64,000 nucleotides of DNA from Candidatus Fokinia cryptica (GCF_034359305.1 NZ_CP110343.1:684590-748589); one strand, 5' to 3'. Positions 34,531-43,648 are shown, numbered from the stretch's first letter. Notes: generated by a model from the sequence alone, not told the origin. Numbers and translations: made by a program.

Positions 34531-36405
34531 ATGCAAAATTCACCTAAAACTAATCCACAATCCATAGAATACTATCATAACGCAATAGAAAAATGCCAAG
34601 AACTGAGACAATTCTACCAAAAGCAGATGCTAGACTATTTGCAGCAACTCAAAGATAATATTCGCGAATACGAAAAGAATATTCCGCTTTATGAGTCACT
34701 GAAGAAAATTCAATCTTCTTTAACTCAAAATCAGAATGATATACTTACATATCAACGCGGAATGTTTAACTTTCTGTGGTCACCACACTCACCCAACTTC
34801 ACCATTCAGCAGAATCAATTACATCAAAAATGGATGTTGGTATATTACGAGCAGCAAGAATTGTTTCGGATACAACAAGAAGAACTTGAAGACTTATGTC
34901 ATGATGTGAAAAAACTTCAACTAGCACAGGTTGACCAAAATAATGAGCAAAAAGAAGATTTTCAGAAGCGTATTAAGCAGCTGGAAAAATTACGTAGAGA
35001 GGAATCTGAATTAAAGGACTGCCAGCGTACGGAATTATCTGAAAAGCAGGACAAAGAATCATATATAGAGGACTTCATGAACAGGCGACGTAAAGAAATG
35101 GAAAATCATAAACAACAGATACTGTTGCACCAAACACAGATAGAATCTGCATTGCAGGAGTTCGAAAAAAATATTAGTAATCAGCTTCACGACTATGAAT
35201 ATCAGGCTAACTTTTATACATTACTAAACGAACTGCAATCTTCTATAACTTACCATCAGAATGGGATACTTCAAAATCAAGAAATGGTATCTCAATTTCT
35301 CAATAGTTATAGATACATTTCTATCGCTGATATGGAAAGATTACGTCAAGAATATGCATCGCAACTTCAGTTGCAAAATTCGCATGAGCAGCAGCAAGCA
35401 TTAGATGCGAGGAGGAAAGATTTAGAGACGGAGCTGGAAAGTCTTCAAGAAGCAAGCATGATGCAGGCACAACAAATAGACGTAGCTGAAGAAAATGAAG
35501 AACGACAATATGACAAAGCTCAGGAACAACGAAAATCACTGCAGCAGAAGAAAGAGGAATCTAGTAATGGTTATATAACATTCTATCGTAAAGCAATACA
35601 ATCCTTCCAAGAAAGAATCAAAACCTATCAAACCAAAATACAGGAGAAATTGGATTATTTCGAATATCATTTTAAGCAACTTGAATTCTGTATACAGAAC
35701 TGTAACGCGGTAAATATAATACAATCTTTTAATAACTCTCATAATTATATACTTCGATATCGTAATTATATACTTCAATATCAGAGTGAGATATTGCAAT
35801 ATCAGAGTGAGATATCTCATTTTCTGACGCAGCAACAAGCATTAGAGCAACAATGGAGATTGGAACTTCAGCAATGGCAAACATCGTGTGAGCAGCAACA
35901 GCAAGCATTAGATGCGAGGAAGCAAGCATTAGATGCGAGGAAGAAAGAACTAGATATAAAAATCGCAGTGCAACTTTCCAATGCAGATGATCAACTCGCT
36001 GTACAACGCGATGATGAAGGTGAAGAAGAACAACATAACAATACAGACACAGACGAATTACTTGCCCTACAAATCGCAGTGCAACTTTCCGATGCAGATG
36101 ATCAACTCGCCGTACAACGCGATGATGAAGGTGAAGAAGAACAACATAACAATACAGACACAGACGAATTACTTGCCCTACAAATCGCAGTGCAACTTTC
36201 CGATGCAGATGATCAACTCGCTGTACAACGCGATGATGAAGGTGAAGAAGAACAACATAACAATACAGACACAGACGAATTACTTGCCCTACAAATCGCA
36301 GTGCAACTTTCCGATGCAGATGATCAACTCGCTGTACAATGTTCATTCGGATTAGACGATAACAATGTGTCACAACAGTATAACAATACTCATGATGAAT
36401 TTTAG
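34531..36405 (+). CDS. Coiled-coil tail-sharing family protein 4, three large internal repeats
   Basis: Not a known family; 624 aa from ATG (MQNSPKTNPQSIEYYHN). Three long degenerate repeats are visible at about residues 8-130, 190-310 and 345-480. Each has a helical lead, a LQSSLTQNQNDILTYQ-like segment (LQSSITYHQNGILQNQ in the second; YILQYQSEILQYQSEI in the third), F-L, then a QQ-rich helix with QALDAR or similar. They are followed by three perfect-length 37-residue acidic repeats and the common tail ending SQQYNNTHDEF. It has no signal peptide or transmembrane segment. It shares its promoter and post-stop block with its relatives. Confidence 0.78.
   Translation: MQNSPKTNPQSIEYYHNAIEKCQELRQFYQKQMLDYLQQLKDNIREYEKNIPLYESLKKIQSSLTQNQNDILTYQRGMFNFLWSPHSPNFTIQQNQLHQKWMLVYYEQQELFRIQQEELEDLCHDVKKLQLAQVDQNNEQKEDFQKRIKQLEKLRREESELKDCQRTELSEKQDKESYIEDFMNRRRKEMENHKQQILLHQTQIESALQEFEKNISNQLHDYEYQANFYTLLNELQSSITYHQNGILQNQEMVSQFLNSYRYISIADMERLRQEYASQLQLQNSHEQQQALDARRKDLETELESLQEASMMQAQQIDVAEENEERQYDKAQEQRKSLQQKKEESSNGYITFYRKAIQSFQERIKTYQTKIQEKLDYFEYHFKQLEFCIQNCNAVNIIQSFNNSHNYILRYRNYILQYQSEILQYQSEISHFLTQQQALEQQWRLELQQWQTSCEQQQQALDARKQALDARKKELDIKIAVQLSNADDQLAVQRDDEGEEEQHNNTDTDELLALQIAVQLSDADDQLAVQRDDEGEEEQHNNTDTDELLALQIAVQLSDADDQLAVQRDDEGEEEQHNNTDTDELLALQIAVQLSDADDQLAVQCSFGLDDNNVSQQYNNTHDEF
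35962..36339 (+). repeat. 111-bp tandem repeats (three full copies plus 45 bp)
   Basis: Copies begin at 35962, 36073 and 36184, with a partial fourth at 36295. Each encodes IAVQLSDADDQLAVQ-RDDEGEEEQ-HNNTDTDELLALQ (37 residues) with almost no base changes. One equivalent unit spans the end of family gene 3, so the repeat moved or converted between genes. Confidence 0.95.
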
Positions 36406-36502
36406 TGGGACTCACATAACAGAGAGTCTGTTGCTAATGAATTTGAGTAGATAGGCAATTTATTGCTCACAAAGCATACTTTAGTCCTTACATGTACAAA
36501 GT

Positions 36503-36529
36503 CGATGCTGCTTACAAAAAGCAGCATCG
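36503..36529. terminator. 9-bp hairpin after family gene 4
   Basis: CGATGCTGC and GCAGCATCG pair across the loop TTACAAAAA. The stem and loop are nearly the same as the hairpin after gene 3, so the element duplicated together with the gene. Confidence 0.55.
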
Positions 36530-36661
36530 GTTATGAAACAGAAGATTAAACCAAAAACTACAACATCGTAATGATGCTAATTAATAAGTATTGCATATTG
36601 CAAAGATTACAGCATCTTAATATCTACTACTTCTTTTATCGCTCCTACAATCGTTATCAAG

Positions 36662-39600
36662 CTAATTCCGTTTAAAGAAGTATTGATGCAACTTAACTTC
36701 ATCATCATGTTCAATGTAGACTATCTCAGCATCTCTTAATTTTTCTAAAATTTCAGCTTGTAGCTCATACTTAATCTTTGATTTCCATATTACAATTGCG
36801 TTATTCTCATCATTATATGTTGCAACCCTTACATATACACCACTATTTTTCTGATTATCACCTAGAAAAGATGATAACACCTTCATCTTATGAACATCAG
36901 TGATAAGAAAAATATAACTTTTTGGATTATCATAAGCATTTATTTTCTCTACAGATTCTACTGTAATTCTCACACCAAAGTTATCTTTCCTCATTTCCAC
37001 ATTACAAACAACTACCTCCCCTTCAACTAACAGATCTTTCTGCATCAATAAAATCTCATCATCAAAAATAGATACATCAAGAAATCCCGTTTCATCACAT
37101 AATTGCATAAATGCAAATTTTCCCCCTTTCTTTCCACTAGATGATCGTATCTTTAGCGACGTAATTACACCTGCTACTTTTGTAGTAACTTCTCTTTTAT
37201 CACCATTTTCTATTCTACATATTATCTCCTCTATCTCGGATATCTGATTTACGAAAGATTGTTGCAAATCCTTTCTCCATATCTGAAGTGGATTCCGCAA
37301 TAAGTAAAATCCTAACGCATGATACTCGAACGTCGCACATTCATTATCAGTAGGTTGAGACACTTTTACAAAACTTTCTAAATCTTCGATTGTCTTTTTT
37401 TTATGCGGAACTTTTTTAAATAAACTATTTTGCTTCAAATTAGCGGCTGCAATTTCTGATTGACACTCATTTTCTTTCATAAAACTCTCTATATTACACA
37501 ATAATTCTTTAATATTCGGATATAATTCAACAAACACACCAGCTTTTATCATTTGCTCCATATTTCTTTTATTAAGCTCTTTATTTTTGATTCTATCCAT
37601 AAAATCTAGTATTGATGTAAAAAGACCGTTCCTTTCTCTCTCAATACATATCTCCTTCACTAATTGACTACTCACGCCCTTTATTGCTTCTAAACTATAT
37701 CTTATTTCACCGTTCTCTACCCTAAATTCTGGATAAGAAAAGTTAATAGATGGTGGTTTAATTTGAATCTTCAATAATCTAGCTTCATTACAATAAAGTG
37801 CTAACTTATTAGTTTGCATAATATCTAAATTCATCAATATGCATAGAAATTCAATTGGATAATGTGCTTTAAGATAAGCAGTTTGATAAGAAATAATAGA
37901 ATATGCAGCAGCATGAGATTTATTAAAACCATAACTTGCAAATTTATTTACGGTATCAAAAATCTCCGTCGCATTCTTTTCATCTAATCCATTTTTAACA
38001 GCATTTTCGATAAAGATACTTTTATGTTTAGCCATTTCATTTTTATCTTTCTTACCCATTGCTCTTCTCAGTAAATCAGCTTCACCCAAAGAATAATTCG
38101 CAATTACCCGTGCTATCTCTATTACTTGCTCCTGATATATTATGATTCCATATGTATCTTTTAAGATATCAGCAATTTTAGGATGTATATATTCTACTTC
38201 TTCTAATCCATGTTTTCTTCTGTTATATGATGGAATATTAGCCATTGGACCAGGTCTATACAAAGAACTCAAAGCAATTAGATCATCTATACTATCGGGC
38301 TTTAATCCTTTTATCGCTTCTTTCATACCAACTCCTTCAAACTGGAATACACCTACTGTTAAACCTTTAGCAAGCATTTCAAATGTTTTAGTATCAGTAA
38401 GAGATAAATTATCAACGTCTATTTGAATACCTCTATTTTGCTTTATAATAGTACATGTTTGAGCAATCACTGTTAGCGTTTTTAAACCTAAAAAATCAAA
38501 CTTTACTAAACCTGCTAACTCCGTATATTTCATACTGTATTGTACTAATATCAAATCAGAATCTTGAGTCTTACATAACGGTACATTACCAAGTAAAGTA
38601 GTGTCAGATATCACTACGCCAGCACTATGCATAGATACATGTCTGTGCAACCCTTCAAGTTTCAATCCAATCTCTATTAACTTTCTTACATCATCGTCAG
38701 TTTTTTTCATTTCTTGAAGACTTTTATCTATCTCAACTGCGGTAGCTAGATCAATAGGATGAGCAGGATTATTAGGGATCATTTTACATATTTTATCCAC
38801 GACACGATAAGGTATCTGCAAAACACGCCCTACATCTCGTAGAACAGCTCTTGGTTGTAACTTACCAAACGTGATAATATGAGCGACTTTGTCAGAGCCA
38901 TACTTCTTTTTAACGTATTCTATTACTTTGTCTCGCCCTAATTGACAAAAGTCTACATCAATATCTGGCATACTTATACGAGCAGGATTTAGAAATCTTT
39001 CAAAAAGTAAATTAAATTTTATAGGATCCAATGCTGTAATATTCAGTGCCCAAGCTACAATTGAACCTACCGCCGAACCACGACCTGGCCCTACCGCAAT
39101 ACCATTATCTCTACTCCATTCAATAAAATCCGATACCACAAGAAAATATCCTGAAAACCCCATATTACGAATCATTTCCAACTCATGCTGAAGTCTTTTA
39201 TAATACAGAGATTTTACCTCTTCTTCCATTTCGTCAATTTTCTTATTTAAACCCTCCAGAGTTTTTTCATGTAGTATAAGATCTTCACATTCTCGTGAAG
39301 CAAAAGCTGGCAATCTTGGAGAAGATGGCTGTGGCATGAACGAACATTTTTGAGCTAGCAATATAGTATTTTCAACTGCATCAGGTAAGTCAGTAAAAAG
39401 ACTTTTGAATTCAGTATATGTTCTAAGAAATTCCCCCTGCTGTACTATTTTCCTATCTTTTGTAGCAACATAAGTTCCATTACTAATGCACATTATTACA
39501 TCACACGACTCCGCATCAGAAGGACTTATATGAGTTGCAATACAACTTGCAACTACTGGTATATTATTAAGAGCACCAAATGCAACAAAAGCATTTTCTA

Positions 39601-40201
39601 TTGAATGATGTATATTCCCTTCAGATCTCGAGATTTCTATATAAACATCAGCTTTATTCAAAGAGAGTTTTAGTTGTGCAATAACATCACTAATGATCGT
39701 TTCAAAAACTTCACTTATTCCATTTAAATTATCCAAAAAACTCTTATCAGACGTCCCCCAAAGTACGATTAAGCCTTCAGAATATTCACTAATCTGCTGT
39801 AAAGTTAAATTACGTGGCACTTTATCATCTATCACTGCTAAAGCTATTGCATCCGATTCATTGGCTTTTCCTATATCCATATATAGAAGACTCGATAAAA
39901 TCGTGAGATTCTTCACTCCTTTTTCATTAGTTGCAATAAGGACAATTTCTACCTCTGCAATATTAAGTATTAACTTACTTAGTGAAACCTTTAACGTAAG
40001 ACCTGGAATATATTGAAGACCATTCTTTTTCGCCAATAATGAGTATTCTAGCATTCCAAACAAATCATTTCTATCCGTCACACAAAAAGCTGGAAGTTTA
40101 TGTTTTATGCAAAATTCTACTACATCCTCCATCCTTATATTGCTCTCACCAATTGAGTAAGATGAAAATATTCGAAGAGGAACATAAAAATTTTCAAACA
40201 T
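36662..40201 (-). CDS. dnaE: DNA polymerase III alpha subunit
   Basis: Replicative DNA polymerase. Order of domains: N-terminal PHP, palm/fingers with GPGRGSAVGSIVAWALN and the catalytic MPDIDVDFCQLGRDKVIEY near residue 412, FDFLGLKTLTVI, GIIIYQEQVIEIARV, GFNKSHAAAYSIISYQTAYLK, and a C-terminal OB fold (TKVAGVITSLKIR and FAFMQLCDETGFLDVS). The 1179-aa length is normal. The PHP domain begins FVPLRIFSSYSIGES where the family usually has FVHLRVHSxYS, so two metal-binding histidines are replaced and any PHP nuclease activity is probably lost. Divergent from the lipoprotein gene. Confidence 0.97.
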   Translation of the reverse strand: MFENFYVPLRIFSSYSIGESNIRMEDVVEFCIKHKLPAFCVTDRNDLFGMLEYSLLAKKNGLQYIPGLTLKVSLSKLILNIAEVEIVLIATNEKGVKNLTILSSLLYMDIGKANESDAIALAVIDDKVPRNLTLQQISEYSEGLIVLWGTSDKSFLDNLNGISEVFETIISDVIAQLKLSLNKADVYIEISRSEGNIHHSIENAFVAFGALNNIPVVASCIATHISPSDAESCDVIMCISNGTYVATKDRKIVQQGEFLRTYTEFKSLFTDLPDAVENTILLAQKCSFMPQPSSPRLPAFASRECEDLILHEKTLEGLNKKIDEMEEEVKSLYYKRLQHELEMIRNMGFSGYFLVVSDFIEWSRDNGIAVGPGRGSAVGSIVAWALNITALDPIKFNLLFERFLNPARISMPDIDVDFCQLGRDKVIEYVKKKYGSDKVAHIITFGKLQPRAVLRDVGRVLQIPYRVVDKICKMIPNNPAHPIDLATAVEIDKSLQEMKKTDDDVRKLIEIGLKLEGLHRHVSMHSAGVVISDTTLLGNVPLCKTQDSDLILVQYSMKYTELAGLVKFDFLGLKTLTVIAQTCTIIKQNRGIQIDVDNLSLTDTKTFEMLAKGLTVGVFQFEGVGMKEAIKGLKPDSIDDLIALSSLYRPGPMANIPSYNRRKHGLEEVEYIHPKIADILKDTYGIIIYQEQVIEIARVIANYSLGEADLLRRAMGKKDKNEMAKHKSIFIENAVKNGLDEKNATEIFDTVNKFASYGFNKSHAAAYSIISYQTAYLKAHYPIEFLCILMNLDIMQTNKLALYCNEARLLKIQIKPPSINFSYPEFRVENGEIRYSLEAIKGVSSQLVKEICIERERNGLFTSILDFMDRIKNKELNKRNMEQMIKAGVFVELYPNIKELLCNIESFMKENECQSEIAAANLKQNSLFKKVPHKKKTIEDLESFVKVSQPTDNECATFEYHALGFYLLRNPLQIWRKDLQQSFVNQISEIEEIICRIENGDKREVTTKVAGVITSLKIRSSSGKKGGKFAFMQLCDETGFLDVSIFDDEILLMQKDLLVEGEVVVCNVEMRKDNFGVRITVESVEKINAYDNPKSYIFLITDVHKMKVLSSFLGDNQKNSGVYVRVATYNDENNAIVIWKSKIKYELQAEILEKLRDAEIVYIEHDDEVKLHQYFFKRN

Positions 40202-40280
40202 ATATTGATCACACGTATTCGAAATGGTATTGATATTTTAGTTGTGAAATGCTCAACAATATACATTGTGTACAACAGTT

Positions 40281-40562
40281 ATGAAAAAATTTCTCTCAAA
40301 TAAAGCCTCGTTATTATTTTTAGTTTCGGCTCTTGTGCCATTTGCGCTAGTTGGGTGTTCTGAAAATAAGAAAGAAGAGGAAAAAACAGTACAATCCGAA
40401 TCTTCTACTGAGCACTCTCATAGTGCCACAGAACACGATTCTACAAGCCATCAGTCTGGTTCGTCTGATACGTCTTCTTCTAGTAATGAACAAACACCTA
40501 GTAGTGTTAGTAGTACCACCGAAGAAGGTTCTTCTACATCTAGTACAGCAACTTCTGAGTAG
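40281..40562 (+). CDS. Small Ser/Thr-rich lipoprotein
   Basis: A 93-aa predicted lipoprotein: MKKFLSNKASLLFLVSALVP, then FALVGC with a lipobox (LVGC), so Lgt should modify Cys30. The mature part is low-complexity, first Glu/Lys (SENKKEEEKT), then Ser/Thr/His/Glu-rich (SESSTEHSHSATEHDS to SSTSSTATSE), likely unstructured at the surface or in the periplasm. The open frame begins at a TTG at 40266, but the ATG at 40281 gives a proper signal peptide. A strong terminator follows. No family assignment. Confidence 0.75.
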   Translation: MKKFLSNKASLLFLVSALVPFALVGCSENKKEEEKTVQSESSTEHSHSATEHDSTSHQSGSSDTSSSSNEQTPSSVSSTTEEGSSTSSTATSE

Positions 40563-40596
40563 TTCAGAGGGTACTAAAAATACCAAAAAAAATGTT

Positions 40597-40643
40597 CAAT
40601 CGGAATGGGGGTGTTTTTTCCCTCCCATCCGGTTGCTTTTTTT
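40597..40643 (+). terminator. Rho-independent terminator after the lipoprotein gene
   Basis: The left arm CAATCGGAATGGGGG pairs (one bulge, a few G-U) with the right arm CCTCCCATCCGGTTG around a short loop and is followed directly by CTTTTTTT. This is the clearest intrinsic terminator in the window and ends the transcript 35 bp after the lipoprotein stop. Confidence 0.85.
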
Positions 40644-40898
40644 ATGTTCTTCTTTTTCGTTATTATTCCGTTCTTGGCACTTATTAATTCGTTCTTGACA
40701 CTTTTAAGTGCTTTGTTTTGCGTGATTTTTTATCCTCGATCGGCAGTTAGTAGAGTCAGTGATTATTTGTATTCTTTACACCTAGGTATTCGATAACTGA
40801 ATTTCAGTTTTCGGTTCTCATCGTTTCTGAAGTTTATAGACTTCTCCATACTAGGTTCTTATTAAATCAAAAAGCAGACAATAATATATTTATTATTA
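40644..40898. other. Intergenic stretch after the terminator
   Basis: The sequence between the terminator and the pyrH stop holds only a short hydrophobic frame that overlaps the terminator stem (see rejected items). Nothing else is recognised. Confidence 0.5.
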
Positions 40899-41642
40899 TC
40901 AGCACTTCACTATTGAATACTCTTTAGATAAATCAAACACAATTTCGCTCAATATTTTAGGCTTATGAATATTACATACCAATAAGGGTAATCCGCCATC
41001 TCTTGCCATGGTCATAGCTGTAGAGTCTGCAATTCCTAATTTTTCTTCTATCGCTTTATCGTAACTGAGCTCTTTATATAGTATAGCATCAGGATTTTTT
41101 CGAGGATCAGAGCAATATATCCCATCTACGCCCGTACCTTTTATCATTACATCACATTTCATCTCCAAAGCTCTTAACACCGCTCCGGTGTCTGTAGTAA
41201 AGAATGGATTTCCGGTTCCACCTGAAAAAATTAGCACTCTTCTTTTTTCAAGATGTCGTAATCCTCTTCTAATAACATACGGCTCAGCACATTGCGAAAT
41301 AGAAAGAGCAGATTGCAATCTACTTTCAATATTCAATGAATCAAAAACGGATTGTATTGCTATTGAATTCATTACAGTGGCAAGCATCCCCATTTGATCA
41401 CTTCGAACCCTTTCTATACCTATTTTAGAAAGAGTTGTGCCTCTACATATATTACCACCACCTACAACAATACAAATACCAATACCTTTAACATGTATTC
41501 GTTGAAGATCTTGGCATATTCTTAAAATTGACGCAAAATCCCAAATGGTATTTGCATCTTGACCTCTTAATGCTTCTCCAGATAACTTTAGCATAATCCT
41601 CTTATATGGCACGGCATTATTTTGATAGAGAAGAAAATACAC
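40899..41642 (-). CDS. pyrH: Uridylate (UMP) kinase
   Basis: Amino-acid-kinase-fold enzyme making UDP for nucleic acid and UDP-sugar synthesis. Blocks: YKRIMLKLSGEALRGQ, VVGGGNICRG, SDQMGMLATVMNSIAIQ, IFSGGTGNPFFTTDTGAVLRA and KGTGVDGIYCSDPRKNPDA. The start codon in the long frame is GTG 41642; a closer GTG before PYKRIML is possible. The usual partners tsf and frr are not adjacent. Confidence 0.96.
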   Translation of the reverse strand: MYFLLYQNNAVPYKRIMLKLSGEALRGQDANTIWDFASILRICQDLQRIHVKGIGICIVVGGGNICRGTTLSKIGIERVRSDQMGMLATVMNSIAIQSVFDSLNIESRLQSALSISQCAEPYVIRRGLRHLEKRRVLIFSGGTGNPFFTTDTGAVLRALEMKCDVMIKGTGVDGIYCSDPRKNPDAILYKELSYDKAIEEKLGIADSTAMTMARDGGLPLLVCNIHKPKILSEIVFDLSKEYSIVKC

Positions 41643-41749
41643 CTAACAAGATGGCATATTTTATGAGTGGTGTAAATACTTACGTTAAAGAAGTACTTTA
41701 TTATAGTAAATCATATTACAAATTTACATTACATCAATTGAATAAACAG

Positions 41750-41797
41750 TAGCTATAATTCATAGCTAATAACTGCTTTTAGTTTTAATTAGCTACT
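41750..41797 (+). promoter_or_regulatory. Nested stem-loops upstream of the ABC ATPase gene
   Basis: TAGCTAT (41750-41756) and ATAGCTA (41762-41768) form a tight hairpin. AGTAGCT around 41749 can instead pair with AGCTACT at 41791-41797, and a T-run (TATTTTTTC) follows. Alternative folds plus a T-run in a leader could be an attenuator; this is only a structural observation. Confidence 0.35.
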
Positions 41798-41855
41798 AGT
41801 ATGGCGTTTCGTATTTTTTCTCCTTATAAACAGATAAAATACTTTATTCGATACA

Positions 41856-42479
41856 ATGAAAGAAGGATGTAATCCTATACCAGTGAAAATCACTAAACTT
41901 TCTAAAAGATTCAACAATATCAAGGTATTAGACGATATTAACTTAGAGATACATGATAAGGAAATTTTAGGATTAGCTGGCTCATCCGGTAGCGGAAAAT
42001 CAACATTATTAAGATGTATTCAAGGATTAGAAAAATGGGACGAAGGAATAATTGTCAAAAATGGTACAAGCGGATTTGTCTTTCAGGATTTTCAACTATT
42101 TCCTCATAAAACTGTACTGGAAAATCTTATATATGCACCGATAATAAATGGAAAAAAGAAAGAAAGTTGTATTATGAAAGCTAATACGCTATTAAAAGCA
42201 CTTGGTATTGCTCAAAAAGCTGATAGTTTACCGAAAATTCTTTCCGGAGGACAGAAACAAAGGGTAGCATTAGCACGCACTCTAATGCTTGATCCTAGCA
42301 TTTTATTATGCGACGAACCTACATCCGGTTTAGATATAGAGAGTATCACTGATGTGATAACCGTGCTAAGACAGGTATACGATAATACAGGCGTATGCAT
42401 GATACTAGCCTCTCACGATCAGCATTTTTTATCACAAATTACTACTAGAACAGTAGTACTGAAGCATGGAATAGTATAA
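41856..42479 (+). CDS. ABC transporter ATP-binding protein (polar amino acid type)
   Basis: ATPase subunit of an importer. Walker A LAGSSGSGKSTLLRCIQGLE, Q-loop GFVFQDFQLFPHKTVLENL, signature LSGGQKQRVALARTLM, Walker B ILLCDEPTSGLD and H-loop LASHDQ. The pattern resembles GlnQ/GltL-type subunits. At 207 aa it is about 30-40 aa shorter than GlnQ. No permease or solute-binding gene is adjacent, so the partner must be encoded elsewhere. Followed at 27 bp by rsmH. Confidence 0.85.
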   Translation: MKEGCNPIPVKITKLSKRFNNIKVLDDINLEIHDKEILGLAGSSGSGKSTLLRCIQGLEKWDEGIIVKNGTSGFVFQDFQLFPHKTVLENLIYAPIINGKKKESCIMKANTLLKALGIAQKADSLPKILSGGQKQRVALARTLMLDPSILLCDEPTSGLDIESITDVITVLRQVYDNTGVCMILASHDQHFLSQITTRTVVLKHGIV

Positions 42480-42506
42480 TCAAGATATCATTTATATATA
42501 AAAAAC

Positions 42507-43577
42507 ATGCACTGCTATACACCACATATACCAGTACTTATCAAAGAAGTACTAAATTATATGATACATACTAATACGAGCATTAGTAATATTGAAGATT
42601 GCGTATTTTGCGATGCAACCTTTGGAGCTGGAGGACATACCTCAGCTTTAATAAAAGAATTATCAAGCTATAAAAAAAAAGGATTATTCTTATGTTCTGA
42701 CAGAGATGAGCATTCAATCGAATTTTTCGAAAGATTACACAAAGACACCTCTCATTCTCATAAAATGAAATTTTTTAATGTCAAATTCAATAATTTGAAT
42801 GAAATACTTAACACTACCAACCTTTATATCAACGGAATGATGGTAGATCTTGGATTTTCATCTATGCAAATTGATAGCCCTGATCGTGGATTCTCAATCC
42901 AAAATGATGGACCGCTACTTATGACTATGGGATTAAATGATAAAAATGCAAGCGATATACTGAATTCTTTATCAACAAATGAATTAGAAAAAATACTTAG
43001 AATCTATGGGGAAGAGCCACGAGCAAAGGAAATTGCTCATTCAATATTTCGATATAAGCAAAGAAAAAAACTTTCTACAACATATGAGCTAAAAAGTATT
43101 GTACATGAAGTTTATAATTATAAAGGAAAATATAGCAAAATAGATCCAGCAACCTTAACTTTCCAAGCACTTAGAATACATATTAATCAAGAATTATATC
43201 AGTTAATGCATATAATACTTACCGCCGCTTCACATATAGCTATTAATGGACGATTCATAGTCATTACATTTCACGGCTTAGAAGATATAGTAGTAAAAGC
43301 TATTTTTAGGAGCATTGTTCGAGAGCAACATCTTCCATTAGAAAATAAAATAATAAGTAATCTGAATAAAAATATCTTTTTATTAGATGCAATCAGCAAT
43401 CAAAAAGAACTCGAAAATGAAATAATACGCTCTACCAAGCAATACAATAACAGTATCAATCATAAATCTTTTTATATGCTAAATAGTGGAAATGTGATAA
43501 AAGCTACTCACAAAGAAATCAAAACAAATAGGAGAGCAAGATCTGCTAAAATACGCATCTTAGAGAGGATATCGTAG
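42507..43577 (+). CDS. rsmH: 16S rRNA (cytosine-1402-N4)-methyltransferase
   Basis: SAM-dependent methylation of 16S C1402 at the decoding centre. Blocks: HIPVLIKEVLNYM, FCDATFGAGGHTSALI, DRDEHSIEFFERL, MMVDLGFSSMQIDSPDRGFS, DPATLTFQALRIHINQELYQL, FIVITFHGLEDIVVK, and the end TNRRARSAKIRILERI. The 356-aa length is longer than usual owing to inserts. It normally heads the mra-dcw cluster before ftsL; here ftsL lies just downstream, but inverted and beyond tRNA-Gln. Confidence 0.95.
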   Translation: MHCYTPHIPVLIKEVLNYMIHTNTSISNIEDCVFCDATFGAGGHTSALIKELSSYKKKGLFLCSDRDEHSIEFFERLHKDTSHSHKMKFFNVKFNNLNEILNTTNLYINGMMVDLGFSSMQIDSPDRGFSIQNDGPLLMTMGLNDKNASDILNSLSTNELEKILRIYGEEPRAKEIAHSIFRYKQRKKLSTTYELKSIVHEVYNYKGKYSKIDPATLTFQALRIHINQELYQLMHIILTAASHIAINGRFIVITFHGLEDIVVKAIFRSIVREQHLPLENKIISNLNKNIFLLDAISNQKELENEIIRSTKQYNNSINHKSFYMLNSGNVIKATHKEIKTNRRARSAKIRILERIS

Positions 43578-43648
43578 CGTTTTATGTAAAAAAATAAAAC
43601 TCTTTCTAATTTACTTTACTACTTTTCTATGCTACTTGGTTATGTGAT

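Noticed and set aside
35729..36415. 228-codon minus-strand frame opposite the 111-bp repeats
   Set aside because: It mirrors the repeat units of the plus-strand gene, which has a promoter, a proper start and paralogues.
27485..36430. CRISPR array or phage tail-fibre locus
   Set aside because: The repeats are in-frame coding units without spacers, and no cas, phage structural or integrase genes are present.
40605..40796. 63-codon hydrophobic frame after the lipoprotein gene
   Set aside because: It starts inside the stem of a strong rho-independent terminator and has no family signal.
43570..43605. GTTTTAT/ATAAAAC inverted repeat after rsmH as a terminator
   Set aside because: The stem is weak, A/T only apart from one pair, and lacks a downstream T-tract of convincing length.
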